Source: Desulfoprunum benzoelyticum (GTDB taxonomy: Bacteria > Desulfobacterota > Desulfobulbia > Desulfobulbales > Desulfocapsaceae). From it: a DNA stretch of 64,000 nt. Of this stretch, positions 27,748-38,088 are shown one piece after another; position 1 is the stretch's first letter; each line of letters opens with the position of its first letter. The notes beneath the pieces are model-generated. The model did not search any database. It was not told the DNA's origin and was given only the letters and a program-made list of their open reading frames with translations. The position numbers and the translations under genes were made by a program. Location: the NCBI RefSeq assembly GCF_014201505.1, contig NZ_JACHEO010000008.1:62001-126000 (forward strand). Reading direction: 5' to 3'.

Positions 27748-28173
27748 ATGAAATCGGCCACCATCCTGCTCATCCTGCTGGCGCTGAGCGCCTGCGCGGC
27801 GAAGCCCGTCCCGGTCCCGGCCGAGAACAGCGACTACAGCCAGGCCCTGCTTCAGCGGATCAACCGCTATCGCCTCGAGCACGGTCTGAACCCGCTGCGG
27901 CCCGACCCCGGCCTGGCCCGCCTGGCGAGAAGCCACTGTATCGACATGTTCCAGCGGCAAAAGATCAATCACCGCCATTTCAAGGATCGTCGGGAACAGG
28001 CCGGCAGCCGCGTCTGCGTCGAAAACGTCGGCTGGAACTACGTCTCGCCGCTGCAGCTGGTCGACGGCTGGCGGGGTTCGCGCGGCCACAACCGCAATCT
28101 GCTCGAGGACAGGATCAACCGGGTCGGTATCGCCGAGATCGGCCGCTACGTGACCTATTTCGCCTGCGACTAG
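27748..28173 (+). CDS. CAP/SCP-domain lipoprotein
   Basis: The 141-residue product has a short signal ending in lipobox LSAC (Cys16), so it is probably a lipoprotein. The remainder is a small CAP (YkwD-like) domain: RINRYRLEHGLNPL, LARSHCIDMFQR, then HRHFKDR and ENVGWN, with GSRGHNRNLLE near the end. The histidines and glutamates at these places are the usual CAP cavity residues. The function of bacterial CAP proteins is poorly defined. Confidence 0.85.
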   Translation: MKSATILLILLALSACAAKPVPVPAENSDYSQALLQRINRYRLEHGLNPLRPDPGLARLARSHCIDMFQRQKINHRHFKDRREQAGSRVCVENVGWNYVSPLQLVDGWRGSRGHNRNLLEDRINRVGIAEIGRYVTYFACD

Positions 28174-28196
28174 CAGCCAACATCAAGGGAAGGCAA

Positions 28197-28661
28197 GTGG
28201 AGAGTAAAAAATCGATCCTGGTAGTATACCACTCCCAGGGCGGCACCATGGAACGGATGGCGCACCGCTTCGCCCGGGGCGCCGCCAGAGAAGAAAACAT
28301 CGCAGTGATCCTTAAAAAAGCGGCCGATGCCGACCTCGACGACCTGCTGCACTGCAACGCCATCGCCATCGGCACGCCGGAATATTTCGGGACGATGGCG
28401 GGGATGGTCAAGGATTTCTTCGACCGCACCTACGAGGCCGCCCAGGAGCGGACCATCGGCCTGCCGTTCGTGATCTTCGTCTGTGCCGGCAACGACGGCC
28501 GGGGGGCGATCACTCAGATCGAGCGGCTCGCCGCCGGCTACAAATGGCACAAGGTCCAGGAGCACTTCCGGGTGGTCGGGGCCCCGACCGAAGAACAGCT
28601 GGCCGACCTGGAGGAGCTGGGACAGACCCTGGCCGCCGGGGTCGATTTCGGCATCTTCTGA
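28197..28661 (+). CDS. Flavodoxin-fold NAD(P)H-dependent oxidoreductase-like protein
   Basis: The 154-residue protein starts at GTG (28197) after an AAGGGAAGG Shine-Dalgarno and has the flavodoxin FMN loop ILVVYHSQGGTMERMA, then IGTPEYFGTMAGMVKDFFDR. It is likely a soluble FMN electron carrier or quinone reductase of the WrbA/flavodoxin group. It is followed after four bases by the amidohydrolase gene, so the two are co-transcribed. Confidence 0.85.
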   Translation: MESKKSILVVYHSQGGTMERMAHRFARGAAREENIAVILKKAADADLDDLLHCNAIAIGTPEYFGTMAGMVKDFFDRTYEAAQERTIGLPFVIFVCAGNDGRGAITQIERLAAGYKWHKVQEHFRVVGAPTEEQLADLEELGQTLAAGVDFGIF

Positions 28662-28665
28662 CGCC

Positions 28666-29622
28666 ATGATGCTGCATCCGAACATGCCGTCACCCGATGA
28701 CCGGGAAGGAGAGGCGGTTCCCGCCGGCCTTCCCGCCGTCGTCGACGCCCATGTCCACATCTTCCCCGACGCCATTTTTACCGCCGTCCGCACCTGGTTC
28801 GACCAGCATGGCTGGCGCATCCGCTACCGGCTGTCCTCGACCGAAGTGGTCGAGTACCTGCTGGCGCGCGGCGTCGGTCATGTCGTCGCCCTCCAGTACG
28901 CCCACAAGCCCGGCATCGCCCCGCAGCTGAACGACTACATGGCCGGGATCTGCCGCCGCTTCGCCGGCCGGGTCACCGGCCTGGCCACCGTCTTCCCCGG
29001 CGAGGCAGGGGCCGGGAAATTGCTGCAGCAGGCCTTCGACGCCGGTCTGGGCGGGCTCAAACTGCACGCCCACGTCCAGTGCTTCGACATGAACGGCGCC
29101 GCAATGGCCCCGCTCTACGACTGCTGCCGCCGCAACGGCCGGCCGGTGGTGATGCATGTCGGCCGGGAACCGAAGAGCGAGGCCTACCGCTGCGACCCGT
29201 ACGTGTTGTGCAGTGCCGACAAACTGGAGCAGGTGCTGCGGGATTTCCCGGGCCTCAAGGTCTGCGTCCCCCACCTCGGTCTCGACGAGATCGCCGCCTA
29301 CCGGCAACTGCTCGAGAAATACGACAACCTCTGGCTCGACACGACGATGGCCCTGGCCGGCTACTTCCCGCTCCAGGAGGACATCGACCTTCGCCGCTAC
29401 CGCCCCGACCGGATCATGTACGGCTCCGATTTCCCCAACATCCCCTACGCCTGGGACCGGGAACTGAAGAAGCTGGCGGCCGCCGCTCTCCCGCCCCACC
29501 GCCTTCAGGCCCTGCTGCATGGCAACGCGAGCGAGTTCTTCGGCCTGGCAGGGATATCGAAGGCCGCCGGAACCGGCGAGAACACGCAACTGCAACGGAA
29601 TGCGGCCCATGCCCGAACATGA
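28666..29622 (+). CDS. Amidohydrolase_2 family metal-dependent hydrolase
   Basis: The 318-residue protein is a TIM-barrel amidohydrolase: VVDAHVHIFPDA gives the HxH metal site near residue 28, KLHAHVQCFDMN and VVMHVGREPKS the middle histidines, VPHLGLDEI a further histidine, and IMYGSDFPNIPYAW the C-terminal aspartate. Members of this family decarboxylate or hydrolyse ring carboxylates or lactones. Two ATGs (28666, 28669) are possible. Its end overlaps the start of the downstream fusion gene by 14 bases. Confidence 0.86.
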   Translation: MMLHPNMPSPDDREGEAVPAGLPAVVDAHVHIFPDAIFTAVRTWFDQHGWRIRYRLSSTEVVEYLLARGVGHVVALQYAHKPGIAPQLNDYMAGICRRFAGRVTGLATVFPGEAGAGKLLQQAFDAGLGGLKLHAHVQCFDMNGAAMAPLYDCCRRNGRPVVMHVGREPKSEAYRCDPYVLCSADKLEQVLRDFPGLKVCVPHLGLDEIAAYRQLLEKYDNLWLDTTMALAGYFPLQEDIDLRRYRPDRIMYGSDFPNIPYAWDRELKKLAAAALPPHRLQALLHGNASEFFGLAGISKAAGTGENTQLQRNAAHART

Positions 29623-32254
29623 CGCCCTGATACCGAACCTGTACAGGTCGGCTCTCTTCGAGGATGTCAGCCGCGAAGAGGTGGAGCGGATCATCGCCGC
29701 CGGGCGCTGGCGGACCGTCGAACAGGGCCGCTACGTCTACCGCCAGGGTGAAAGCGACTGCCATTTCTATATCATCGCCGCCGGCGAAGCCGAACTGACG
29801 ATGAACGCCGACGGCAGCGACCAGCTCCTCGTCAGCCATATCGGCGCCGGCGGTCATTTCGGCGAAACCGCCCTGCTGACCAGCAGCGCCCACAGCATCA
29901 ATGTCCGGGCCCTGACCGATCTCTCCCTGCTGTGTTTCGACGCCGAGGCCTTCAACCTTCTGCTGCTGGCCAACCAGGTCATCCAGCGTCAGCTCTGCAT
30001 CGGCCTGGCCCGCCGGCTGCGGATCTCCTACCATGACCACGCCGGCGCCCTGACAAAGGTCAAATACACCCGCCGCAGCTCCGAGCACAACCTCGACCCG
30101 ACCTTCATCTCGGAACCGGCAGCGACGGCGGAACCGGCAGGACCCAGGTCGGGGCGGCAGCGCCAGGAACAGCTGCCGGAGTCGACGATCGCCCGGCAGG
30201 TCATGGCCGCGGCAAAACGCTTCAGCCCCTCCCTCGCCCCGGTGCTGATCACCGGTGAGAGCGGGACCGGCCGCCGCATGGCCGCCTACGAGATCCATCG
30301 GGCCAGCGCCCACGGGGCCGGGCCGTATTTCGAGGTCGATGTCCGCAATTTCGATTCCGGCCAGCTGGAGGTCGAACTGTTCGGCAACGACCGGGAAGCA
30401 TTCGCCTTCTCGCTGATCGACCGGCTCGGCGTCTTCGGCCGATCGCCGGAAGGCACGGTCGTCCTCTACAACGCCGAACTGATGGAGCCTGACTTCCAGC
30501 GCCAGCTGGCGGCCATCATCAAGAGGGGCCTCTTCATCAAGGTCGCCGGCGACGTCAAAATCCCTCTCCGCTCCCGGATCATCCTGATCTGCAACGATAC
30601 GCCGAGGATGGAGGACGGTCACAACCGGCTGCTGCCGACGCTCTACGCCCTGGTCGCCGACCGCCATTTCCGGATGGCCCCGCTGCGCGCCCACCGCCGC
30701 GACATACCGCGGCTGATTCAGTACTACCTCCAGCGCTTCAGCCGCCAGTACGGCAAGTCCATCACCCGGGTCGACGACCAGACCCTCGGCAGGTTCATGA
30801 ACTACGACTGGCCGGGGAACCTGACCGAAATGGCCGGCGTGCTGCAGCGGGCGGTCATCCTCGGCCGCAACCACGAGCCCCTCAGCAGCCAGATCCTGCT
30901 CGGCATGCCGAAGACCGAGGGCAAGTGGGAGTTCAACCTGCTGCGGCTGCGCCTCGTCCGCTCCTTCATCACCAGCCGGTTCTACCCGCTGCTGCCGAAG
31001 GCCCTGGTCGGAATCTGCTTCGGCCTGGTGCTGGTCGCCCTGATCTTCGGGCCGGCGGAACCGGAAAAAAACATCGGCCTCACCCTCAGCTGGGTCGTGG
31101 GCTGGCCGTTGATGATCTTCTCCTTCTTTTTCCTGGCCCGCACCTGGTGCAGCGTCTGCGGCCTGTCGGTGCCCGGCTGGCTGGCGCAGTCGGTGTTCAA
31201 GCCGGAGAGACCGACCCCGGCGTTCATCCGCAAGTACTCCGGGTGGATCATGACCGGGCTCTGCACCCTGCTGTTCTGGATCGAGATCACCTGGAACGCC
31301 TCCCGGTCGCCACTGCTCACCGCCGGGATCATCACCGCCATCACCGTGGGGGCGCTGGGGTTCAGCATCTTCTTCAAACGCCGGGTATGGTGCCGCTACA
31401 TCTGCCCGCTCGGGGCGATCAACGCGATCTTTTCCATGCCGTCGACCCTGGAACTGCGCTCCAACACCCACATGTGCATGAACCGCTGCACCGACCATGT
31501 CTGTTATACCGGTGACGACACGTCCCCCGGCTGCCCGATGTTCCGCCACCCGTTCCTGGTCGACAACAACCGCGATTGCATCCTCTGCGGCCAGTGCATC
31601 AAGAACTGCCGGCTCGACTCGATCCATCTCAATCTCCGCCTCGCCCCCCAGGAGCTGTGGAACATGCAGTCGCCGCGTCTGGAGGACAGCATCCTGGTGA
31701 TCGTTCTGGCCGCGATCTTTTTCCCCTTTGCCGTCAGCCTCAAGCATCCCGAGACGATCGCCGGCTGGGCCGCCACCGCGCACGGCCTGGGCCTTCCCCA
31801 CAGCCCGGCGCTGGTGTCGAGCATCTTCTTCTACGCCTCCATTCTTCTCTACATCGGCGGGGCGGCGCTGCTGTCGCAGTTCATGGCCCGGCTCACCGGC
31901 AACAGCTGGAAGGCGACCGCCTCGATCTTCGGCTACGGCATGATCCCGCTGGTGCTCAGCGCCTTCATGGCGGCGCATCTGGAGATCTTTGCCGGCGGCC
32001 TTCGCCTGCTGCCGGCCAACATCCTCGATCTCCTCGGCAGCAGTGGCGATTACAGCGACCCCCGGATCATCAGCCCCGACGCCACCTTCGTCCTCCAGGC
32101 CATCACCGTGGCCGGCGGGTTGATCGCCGCCCTCTACGCCTCGCAGCGCATCATCAAACGGCTGCTGGTCGCCCGCCGCTACTCCCTGAAGATGTTCGCC
32201 CTGCCGGCCTTCTGCCTCTGCCTCTACGCTGTCGCCAGTCTCTGGCTGGTCTGA
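29609..32254 (+). CDS. Cyclic-nucleotide-binding domain / degenerate sigma-54-type AAA+ / membrane polyferredoxin fusion
   Basis: The 881-residue protein joins three parts not usually found together. Residues about 10-135 are a CRP-like cNMP-binding domain (GRYVYRQGESDCHFYIIAAGE, cut short here, then GGHFGETALLTSS). Residues about 195-440 resemble a sigma-54 activator AAA+ domain with Walker A GESGTGRR near 216, but the GAFTGA loop is absent and Walker B reads VVLYNAEL in place of FLDE. From about 455 come membrane helices with the NapH/NosR/CcoG-type cluster region: CSVCGLSVPGW, WCRYICPLGAIN near 593, and CILCGQCIKNC near 657. An ACGGAA site precedes the ATG at 29609. A signal-gated membrane electron-transfer protein is inferred. 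Confidence 0.85.
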   Translation: MPEHDALIPNLYRSALFEDVSREEVERIIAAGRWRTVEQGRYVYRQGESDCHFYIIAAGEAELTMNADGSDQLLVSHIGAGGHFGETALLTSSAHSINVRALTDLSLLCFDAEAFNLLLLANQVIQRQLCIGLARRLRISYHDHAGALTKVKYTRRSSEHNLDPTFISEPAATAEPAGPRSGRQRQEQLPESTIARQVMAAAKRFSPSLAPVLITGESGTGRRMAAYEIHRASAHGAGPYFEVDVRNFDSGQLEVELFGNDREAFAFSLIDRLGVFGRSPEGTVVLYNAELMEPDFQRQLAAIIKRGLFIKVAGDVKIPLRSRIILICNDTPRMEDGHNRLLPTLYALVADRHFRMAPLRAHRRDIPRLIQYYLQRFSRQYGKSITRVDDQTLGRFMNYDWPGNLTEMAGVLQRAVILGRNHEPLSSQILLGMPKTEGKWEFNLLRLRLVRSFITSRFYPLLPKALVGICFGLVLVALIFGPAEPEKNIGLTLSWVVGWPLMIFSFFFLARTWCSVCGLSVPGWLAQSVFKPERPTPAFIRKYSGWIMTGLCTLLFWIEITWNASRSPLLTAGIITAITVGALGFSIFFKRRVWCRYICPLGAINAIFSMPSTLELRSNTHMCMNRCTDHVCYTGDDTSPGCPMFRHPFLVDNNRDCILCGQCIKNCRLDSIHLNLRLAPQELWNMQSPRLEDSILVIVLAAIFFPFAVSLKHPETIAGWAATAHGLGLPHSPALVSSIFFYASILLYIGGAALLSQFMARLTGNSWKATASIFGYGMIPLVLSAFMAAHLEIFAGGLRLLPANILDLLGSSGDYSDPRIISPDATFVLQAITVAGGLIAALYASQRIIKRLLVARRYSLKMFALPAFCLCLYAVASLWLV

Positions 32255-32282
32255 TCAAGGGGGCCCAGCATCGCCGCCGCCG

Positions 32283-32738
32283 TCACCGGCGCCTGGCCTG
32301 CGCCGTCAACCAGGCATCGAGGCGGTTGGCAAAGGCCTGACGGTCGCTGTGCAGAAAGGCCGCCGGGCCGCCGGTCTCGACGCCGGTGGCCCGCAGGTCC
32401 TCGAGAAAATTACGGACGCTGAGCCGAGAGCCGATGCTCTCGGATGAATAGATCTCGCCACGCGGATCAAGGGCGTGACCGCCCCGCTCCAGGACCGCCG
32501 CGGCGAGCGGGATATCGGCGGTGATCACCAGATCGCCGGGGGCGAGCCGCTTGACGATCTCCTGGTCCGCCACATCCCGGCCACTGGCGACGCGAAGGGA
32601 GGAGAGATAGGGCGAGCGGGGGAGCTGGAGCAGCCGGTTGGCGACAAACACGGTCTCCACCATCGCCCGCTCCGCCGCCCGCACCAGGATCTCCCGGATC
32701 GGCCGGGGACAGGCGTCGGCATCGACCCAGATCCGCAT
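32283..32738 (-). CDS. YaiI/YqxD family protein (UPF0178, DUF188)
   Basis: The 151-residue product begins RIWVDADACPRPIREIL and has ANRLLQLP, GRDVADQEIVKRLAPGDLVITADIPLAA, all diagnostic of the YaiI/YqxD family. The conserved acidic residues place it in a PIN-like nuclease fold, but the biochemical role is not established. It stands alone between the fusion gene and the RNA-binding protein. Confidence 0.92.
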   Translation of the reverse strand: MRIWVDADACPRPIREILVRAAERAMVETVFVANRLLQLPRSPYLSSLRVASGRDVADQEIVKRLAPGDLVITADIPLAAAVLERGGHALDPRGEIYSSESIGSRLSVRNFLEDLRATGVETGGPAAFLHSDRQAFANRLDAWLTAQARRR

Positions 32739-32828
32739 GCTCAGGCCGTGCCTGGGGCCGGAGAAAGGCTTCGTCGCACCACCTGCCCACGCACGAGCCG
32801 GGAAGCCCCCACCAGAACGAGGCCGGGG

Positions 32829-33257
32829 TCAGCGATCGCCGCCGCGACCGCCACGTCCGCCGCTGTAGCCGCCTTTGCCGCCACCGCTGCCATAGCCGCC
32901 CTTGCCCCCTTTGCCGCCAGTGCCGCGACCGCCATAGCCGCCCTCACCACCGCGGCCGAAGCCGCCGCCCCCGCCCTTGCCGCCGCCGTAACCGCCGCGA
33001 TCGTCGCTCCTCTTTTCCGGTGGCCGGGCCTCGTTGACGACGAGCGCCCGACCTTTGATGTCCTTGCCGTTGAGGCCGTCGATCGCGGCCTGGCCCTGTT
33101 CCTTGGTGGCCATCTCGACAAAGCCGAAACCCTTGGAGCGGCCGCTGAACTTGTCGGTGATGATGGCGACCGATTCCACCTGGCCGAATTGACCGAAGGC
33201 CTGCCGCAGGTCATCCTCCTGCACTTCATACGACATATTCCCTACATAGATCTTCAT
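32829..33257 (-). CDS. RRM-domain RNA-binding protein with glycine-rich tail
   Basis: The 142-residue protein has one RNA recognition motif: RNP2 as IYVGNMSYEV at the N-terminus and RNP1 as RSKGFGFVEM near residue 42. A glycine-rich C-terminal third (repeated GGYGG/GKGG) follows. Proteins of this type resemble cyanobacterial and bacterial cold-inducible Rbp proteins. GGAG precedes the ATG at 33257. Confidence 0.92.
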   Translation of the reverse strand: MKIYVGNMSYEVQEDDLRQAFGQFGQVESVAIITDKFSGRSKGFGFVEMATKEQGQAAIDGLNGKDIKGRALVVNEARPPEKRSDDRGGYGGGKGGGGGFGRGGEGGYGGRGTGGKGGKGGYGSGGGKGGYSGGRGGRGGDR

Positions 33258-33395
33258 TGCATACTCCTTTTGATTGGCGTGGTGGTCGAGCGTTCAACTC
33301 CAGGATACGTATCACCATGAAGTTATAAAGGAATCCTGTCTTCATGTGTTTTTTCGTCTGCCAGCGTGGCCGGGGCCCTCGCCACGGCTGGTTTA

Positions 33396-33508
33396 AGATC
33401 TCTCCCTGCGGTCGAGATGACAGCGGGAGAAGGTCGAGATGACAGCGGGGGAAGGTCGCAATGACAGCCTCCACACTGTCATGTATTTGGTCGCGATGAC
33501 AAGAGGGG
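33396..33508. repeat. Dispersed repeat copy R1 (reverse orientation)
   Basis: Contains the GAGATGACAG-type terminus and its roughly 22-bp tandem extension, reading AGATCTCTCCCTGCGGTCG at the left. This is the leftmost member of the repeat family that fills the 39-56 kb island. It has lost the second terminal repeat. Confidence 0.75.
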
Positions 33509-33529
33509 ACCGCCTTGCCCTTCCCCCTG

Positions 33530-33955
33530 TCACTTCACCAGCAGCACCGGGACGGGGGAGTCCCTGAGCACCTCACGGGCCACCGACCCCATCAGGACCT
33601 CGGCCAGGCCGCCGCGGCCATGGGTCCCCATGACGATCTTGTCGACGCCGCGTTCCCGGGCGAAGCGCACGATGGTCTCGGCCACCCGACCGACGGCGAT
33701 GTGATGGCTGCAGGGCAGCCCGGCGCCCTCGAACCGCGCCCGGGCGTCGGCCAGGGCGGCCAGGCCTTCCTCGCGGTGATAGGCATCGACATCGTCCTTG
33801 GACACGAACATCCGCGCATGGCCGGAGGCAATGGGGATCTGGACGTTGAGGAGGAAAATCTCCAGCACCGCCCCGCTGGCGGCCAGGTCCAGCACCTGGT
33901 TCACCGCCCGCTGGGCGTGGGCCGAACCATCGATCGGGATCAGGATCTTCAGCAT
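33530..33955 (-). CDS. Universal stress protein UspA family
   Basis: The 141-residue protein has the Usp start ILIPIDGSAHAQRAV and the ATP-binding motif IVMGTHGRGGLAEVLMGSVAREVL near residue 105 (G-x2-G-x9-G-S/T pattern). It lies 11 bases downstream of the TerC-like gene and is probably co-transcribed with it. It is a cytoplasmic stress-response protein of general role. Confidence 0.93.
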   Translation of the reverse strand: MLKILIPIDGSAHAQRAVNQVLDLAASGAVLEIFLLNVQIPIASGHARMFVSKDDVDAYHREEGLAALADARARFEGAGLPCSHHIAVGRVAETIVRFARERGVDKIVMGTHGRGGLAEVLMGSVAREVLRDSPVPVLLVK

Positions 33956-33966
33956 AGTCGCCTCTC

Positions 33967-34710
33967 TTATTGGTTATCGGCAGGTTTCGCGGGCGAGCCC
34001 TCCGCCGCCAGATCGGCCAGCGGCGCCGCCACGACAACCCGGCGCCGGGCCAGCAGCGTGCCGACGGCGACCACCAGCAGCGCCCCGACCGCCGAGACCG
34101 GATAATGCAGCCACTCCGGGGTCCCGACCAGCCAGGGTGCGACCTTGACGTCGGTGACGATCATACCGCCGGCAATCCACCCCAGCAGCGCCCCGCCCAG
34201 GGTGATGACCGCCGGAAAGCGATCCATCAGCTTCAATACCAGCCTGCTGCCCCAGACGATGATGGGGATGCTGATCGCGATGCCGGCGATCACCAGCCCC
34301 AGGTGACCCTTGGCGGCGCCGGCGACGGCGATGACGTTGTCGAGGCTCATGACCGCGTCGGCGACAATGATGGTCCTGATCGCTCCCAGCAGGCTGGCGC
34401 TGCCCTCGATCCCGGCATGGCCGCCCTCCTCTTCCGGCTGCAGCAGCTTGACGCCGATCCACAGCAGCAGCAATGCCCCGACGACCTTGAGATACGGCAG
34501 CATCAGCAGCTGCAGGGCGAAGAAGATCAGGACGATGCGCAGACCGATGGCGCCGACCACGCCCCAGGCGATGCCTTTTCTGCGCTGGTGGGGGGGGAGT
34601 TTGCGGCAGGCGAGGGCGATGACCACGGCGTTGTCGCCGCCGAGCAGGATGTCGATGGCGATGATCTGCGGCACCGCAAGCCAGAAATGGGAATCCATCA
34701 AATCCATCAA
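33967..34710 (-). CDS. TerC family integral membrane protein (YjbE-like)
   Basis: The 247-residue protein has about seven membrane helices and the TerC signatures IIAIDILLGGDNAVVIALACR and AVMSLDNVIAVAGA, where the acidic residues within helices probably bind metal. Family members export manganese or insert during metal or redox stress. The best start is the ATG at 34710. It is followed by the UspA gene. Confidence 0.92.
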   Translation of the reverse strand: MMDLMDSHFWLAVPQIIAIDILLGGDNAVVIALACRKLPPHQRRKGIAWGVVGAIGLRIVLIFFALQLLMLPYLKVVGALLLLWIGVKLLQPEEEGGHAGIEGSASLLGAIRTIIVADAVMSLDNVIAVAGAAKGHLGLVIAGIAISIPIIVWGSRLVLKLMDRFPAVITLGGALLGWIAGGMIVTDVKVAPWLVGTPEWLHYPVSAVGALLVVAVGTLLARRRVVVAAPLADLAAEGSPAKPADNQ

Positions 34711-34881
34711 TTGTCCTCGGGAAGACGCTGCCGCCGCAACCGGGCCGAACGCTCAGATTTCCTCAACAGCTTCCAGCTTGTTTTCCGGTGTTTTCAGAGA
34801 TGCCTTCCCCGCCGCGAAAAGGCGGAGAACATGCGGCATCGGGTTCAAACCGACATAGTAACCACTCAGGAAAAAAAGAAA

Positions 34882-34914
34882 GGAATTTATTTTTCCGGCG
34901 AAAAAAATAAATCC
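34882..34914. other. AT-rich inverted repeat upstream of the HtrA protease gene
   Basis: ATTTATTTTTC (34885-34895) is nearly complementary to GAAAAAAATAAAT (34900-34912) around CGGC, with extra A residues bulged. It lies about 75 bases before the protease start between divergent genes. It may be a terminator-like or regulatory hairpin; no regulator is identifiable. Confidence 0.4.
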
Positions 34915-34986
34915 CTCCCCTCTCTTCTGTGGTACTGTCGCGAACAGCCGGCCACCGCCCGGCAACGGACCACAATCGATACCTCC

Positions 34987-36108
<1,122 letters not shown>

Positions 36109-36120
36109 CCCTGCCGCCGG

Positions 36121-36630
36121 CTATCTGCGGCCGCAGTCACCGCGACAATCGCGATTGATGGTCCCTGGGGGACAGGGGCGGTTATGCTGGTAGTCCCAGC
36201 GGGTGCAGTCGGGGGTCCGGTCGTAGCGATACCGGCTGTTGTCGCCCCAGCCCGGCTGGTTACGATAGCGGTCATCACGGTACCATCGCTCCTCACGGTA
36301 CCGCCGATCGTCGTTGTACCGGTAGCGCCCATCGCCGTCGTTCCTGTTCCGATAATCGCGATCGTACCCTCGCCCCCCGCAGGGGATATTGCTCTGACAG
36401 GTGCGGTAGCGCCCGCCCGAAGCGTCGTCGCAGTAGGTCGCAAACCGCTGCCCCGGCCGGCACACCGCCCGGTTGGTATCCAGCCCGATCGCGGCGCAGG
36501 GCCCGCCGGCGCCGGGGCTGTAGTTTGGCAGGACCCGCCAGGCGCCCGAACACTCGGCCGCCGATGCCGCCGACGCCATCAGCGTCAGGGCGATCGCCAG
36601 GGTGAAACCGAAAAACACCGTCCTGTTCAT
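36121..36630 (-). CDS. Secreted cysteine- and Arg/Tyr-rich hypothetical protein
   Basis: The 169-residue protein has a clear signal peptide (FFGFTLAIALTLMASAASAA). A cysteine-containing segment (CSGAWRVLPNYSPG, CAAIGLD, CRPGQRFATYC) and a long low-complexity stretch of RYRD/RYRED/RNR repeats follow. A final cysteine-rich piece ends NRDCRGDCGRR. I do not recognise a family. The Arg/Tyr/Asp-rich part resembles low-complexity envelope proteins. It converges with the protease gene. Confidence 0.7.
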   Translation of the reverse strand: MNRTVFFGFTLAIALTLMASAASAAECSGAWRVLPNYSPGAGGPCAAIGLDTNRAVCRPGQRFATYCDDASGGRYRTCQSNIPCGGRGYDRDYRNRNDGDGRYRYNDDRRYREERWYRDDRYRNQPGWGDNSRYRYDRTPDCTRWDYQHNRPCPPGTINRDCRGDCGRR

Positions 36631-36930
36631 AAGATTCCTCCTTCCGTATCGCTACGGTTGTTGATCACGGGCGGAAACCGCCGGATCTTTGCTGGTTCCA
36701 TCGACAATCCCGTTGTTTCGCGAATGGCGCTGTTGACGAGATAATCTTACGCCTTCGCGCTACCCAATGCAAAGAGACACCAGCCTCTTTCGTTCTCTTT
36801 ATAGCCGCTCGGATGACAACAACCTAGAGGACATCAGGAGAAACGGGGTCCGGAACCGCCTGATATCGCTGCCATGTCGGGTTCATGTCGGGTCCATGTC
36901 GGGTCCTGAAAAAAGGGGTGGATTGTTGTC
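36631..36930. other. Intergenic region upstream of the secreted protein gene
   Basis: These 300 bases show no gene with family resemblance. A small GGCGG/CCGCC hairpin lies at 36672-36684. No terminator or riboswitch could be identified. Confidence 0.4.
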
Positions 36931-37962
36931 TCACCCCAATTTGTTCCAGTACCAGCCGGCGATCCGGTCCAGCCCGGCCTGCACCGAGAACTGCGGCTCG
37001 TAGCCGAGAAGATCCTGCGCCCTGGTGATCGCCGCCAGCGAATGGCGCACGTCCCCCCGCCGGAAATCCCGGTACTGCGGCTGGACCTCCCCCGCCTTCG
37101 CGTCGAAGCCGGCCACCCGGTCGCGGATCAGGGCAAACAGCTCGTTGAGCGACGTCCGGGCCCCGAAGGCGACGTTGTACACCTGGTTCAGCGTCGCCTC
37201 GTCCTTCGCCACCGCCGCCAGCAGATTGGCCTGGACGCAGTTGTCGACAAAGCAGAAATCCCGGCTCGTCTCACCATCGCCGTTGATATAGACGGTTTCG
37301 CCCTGGATCAGGGCGGCGAACCATTTGGGGATGACGGCGGCATAGGCGCCGTCGGGGTCCTGCCGCTGGCCGAAGATGTTGAAATAGCGCAGGCCGATCG
37401 CCTTGAAATCGTAGGTCCGGGCGAAGACGTCGGCATAGAGCTCGTTCACCAGCTTGGTCACCGCATACGGCGACAACGGCCGGCCGATCCGGTCTTCCCG
37501 CTTCGGCAGATCGGGGTGATCGCCGTAGGTGGAACTCGAGGCGGCGTAGACCAGCCGCCGCACCCCGGCGTCCCGCGCCGCCACCAGCATATTGAGAAAA
37601 CCGCTGATATTGTTGGCGTTGGTCAGGCACGGGTCCTCGATCGAACGCGGCACCGAGCCCAGGGCCGCCTCGTGCAGGACATAGTCGACATCACGGCAGG
37701 CGCGGCGGCAATCGTCGAGGTCGCGGATATCGCCCTCGATGAAGGTGAACCGGCGCCACTGATCGGCCGTCACCAGCGACTGCACCTCGTCGAGGTTGTG
37801 GCGGTAGCCGGTGGAGAAATTGTCGAGGCCGACGACCCGCTGATCAAGTCGCAGCAGGTTTTCCAGCAGATGGGAACCGATGAATCCGGCAACCCCGGTC
37901 ACCAGCCAGGTGTGTTTTTCCGTCAACAGCCGCCGGCGGAGGGCGTCGTAGCGCGTTGTCAT
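36931..37962 (-). CDS. UDP-N-acetylhexosamine 4-epimerase (WbpP/TviC-like)
   Basis: The 343-residue SDR protein has the NAD motif [17 protein letters not shown] near residue 21, LDNFSTG, then [13 protein letters not shown] and the catalytic SPYAVTK, and [17 protein letters not shown]. The N-terminal lead of about 17 residues and these motifs are typical of WbpP/TviC, which convert UDP-GlcNAc(A) to UDP-GalNAc(A). Fragments of a TviB-like dehydrogenase and of WbuC in the nearby island suggest it once belonged to a larger polysaccharide locus. Confidence 0.88.
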   Translation of the reverse strand: MTTRYDALRRRLLTEKHTWLVTGVAGFIGSHLLENLLRLDQRVVGLDNFSTGYRHNLDEVQSLVTADQWRRFTFIEGDIRDLDDCRRACRDVDYVLHEAALGSVPRSIEDPCLTNANNISGFLNMLVAARDAGVRRLVYAASSSTYGDHPDLPKREDRIGRPLSPYAVTKLVNELYADVFARTYDFKAIGLRYFNIFGQRQDPDGAYAAVIPKWFAALIQGETVYINGDGETSRDFCFVDNCVQANLLAAVAKDEATLNQVYNVAFGARTSLNELFALIRDRVAGFDAKAGEVQPQYRDFRRGDVRHSLAAITRAQDLLGYEPQFSVQAGLDRIAGWYWNKLG

Positions 37963-37999
37963 GATGTTTTCCAGTCTGTGGTTTGTGTATTCTTTCCTG

Positions 38000-38042
38000 T
38001 CGTTGCGACCTTGTCGCCCCTGTCATCTCGACCTCCCCCCTC
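38000..38042. repeat. Dispersed repeat fragment R2
   Basis: A partial copy of the island repeat containing CCCTGTCATCTCGACC, without the second terminus. It lies between the epimerase and the radical SAM gene. Confidence 0.6.
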
Positions 38043-38088
38043 TGCCTTCACCAGGGCGAGGCGCAACGGCGCCGGTCGTCCGGCGGCT

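Noticed and set aside
29414-31978. An 854-codon minus-strand open frame opposite the fusion gene
   Set aside because: Shadow of the CNBD/AAA+/polyferredoxin gene with no domain resemblance.
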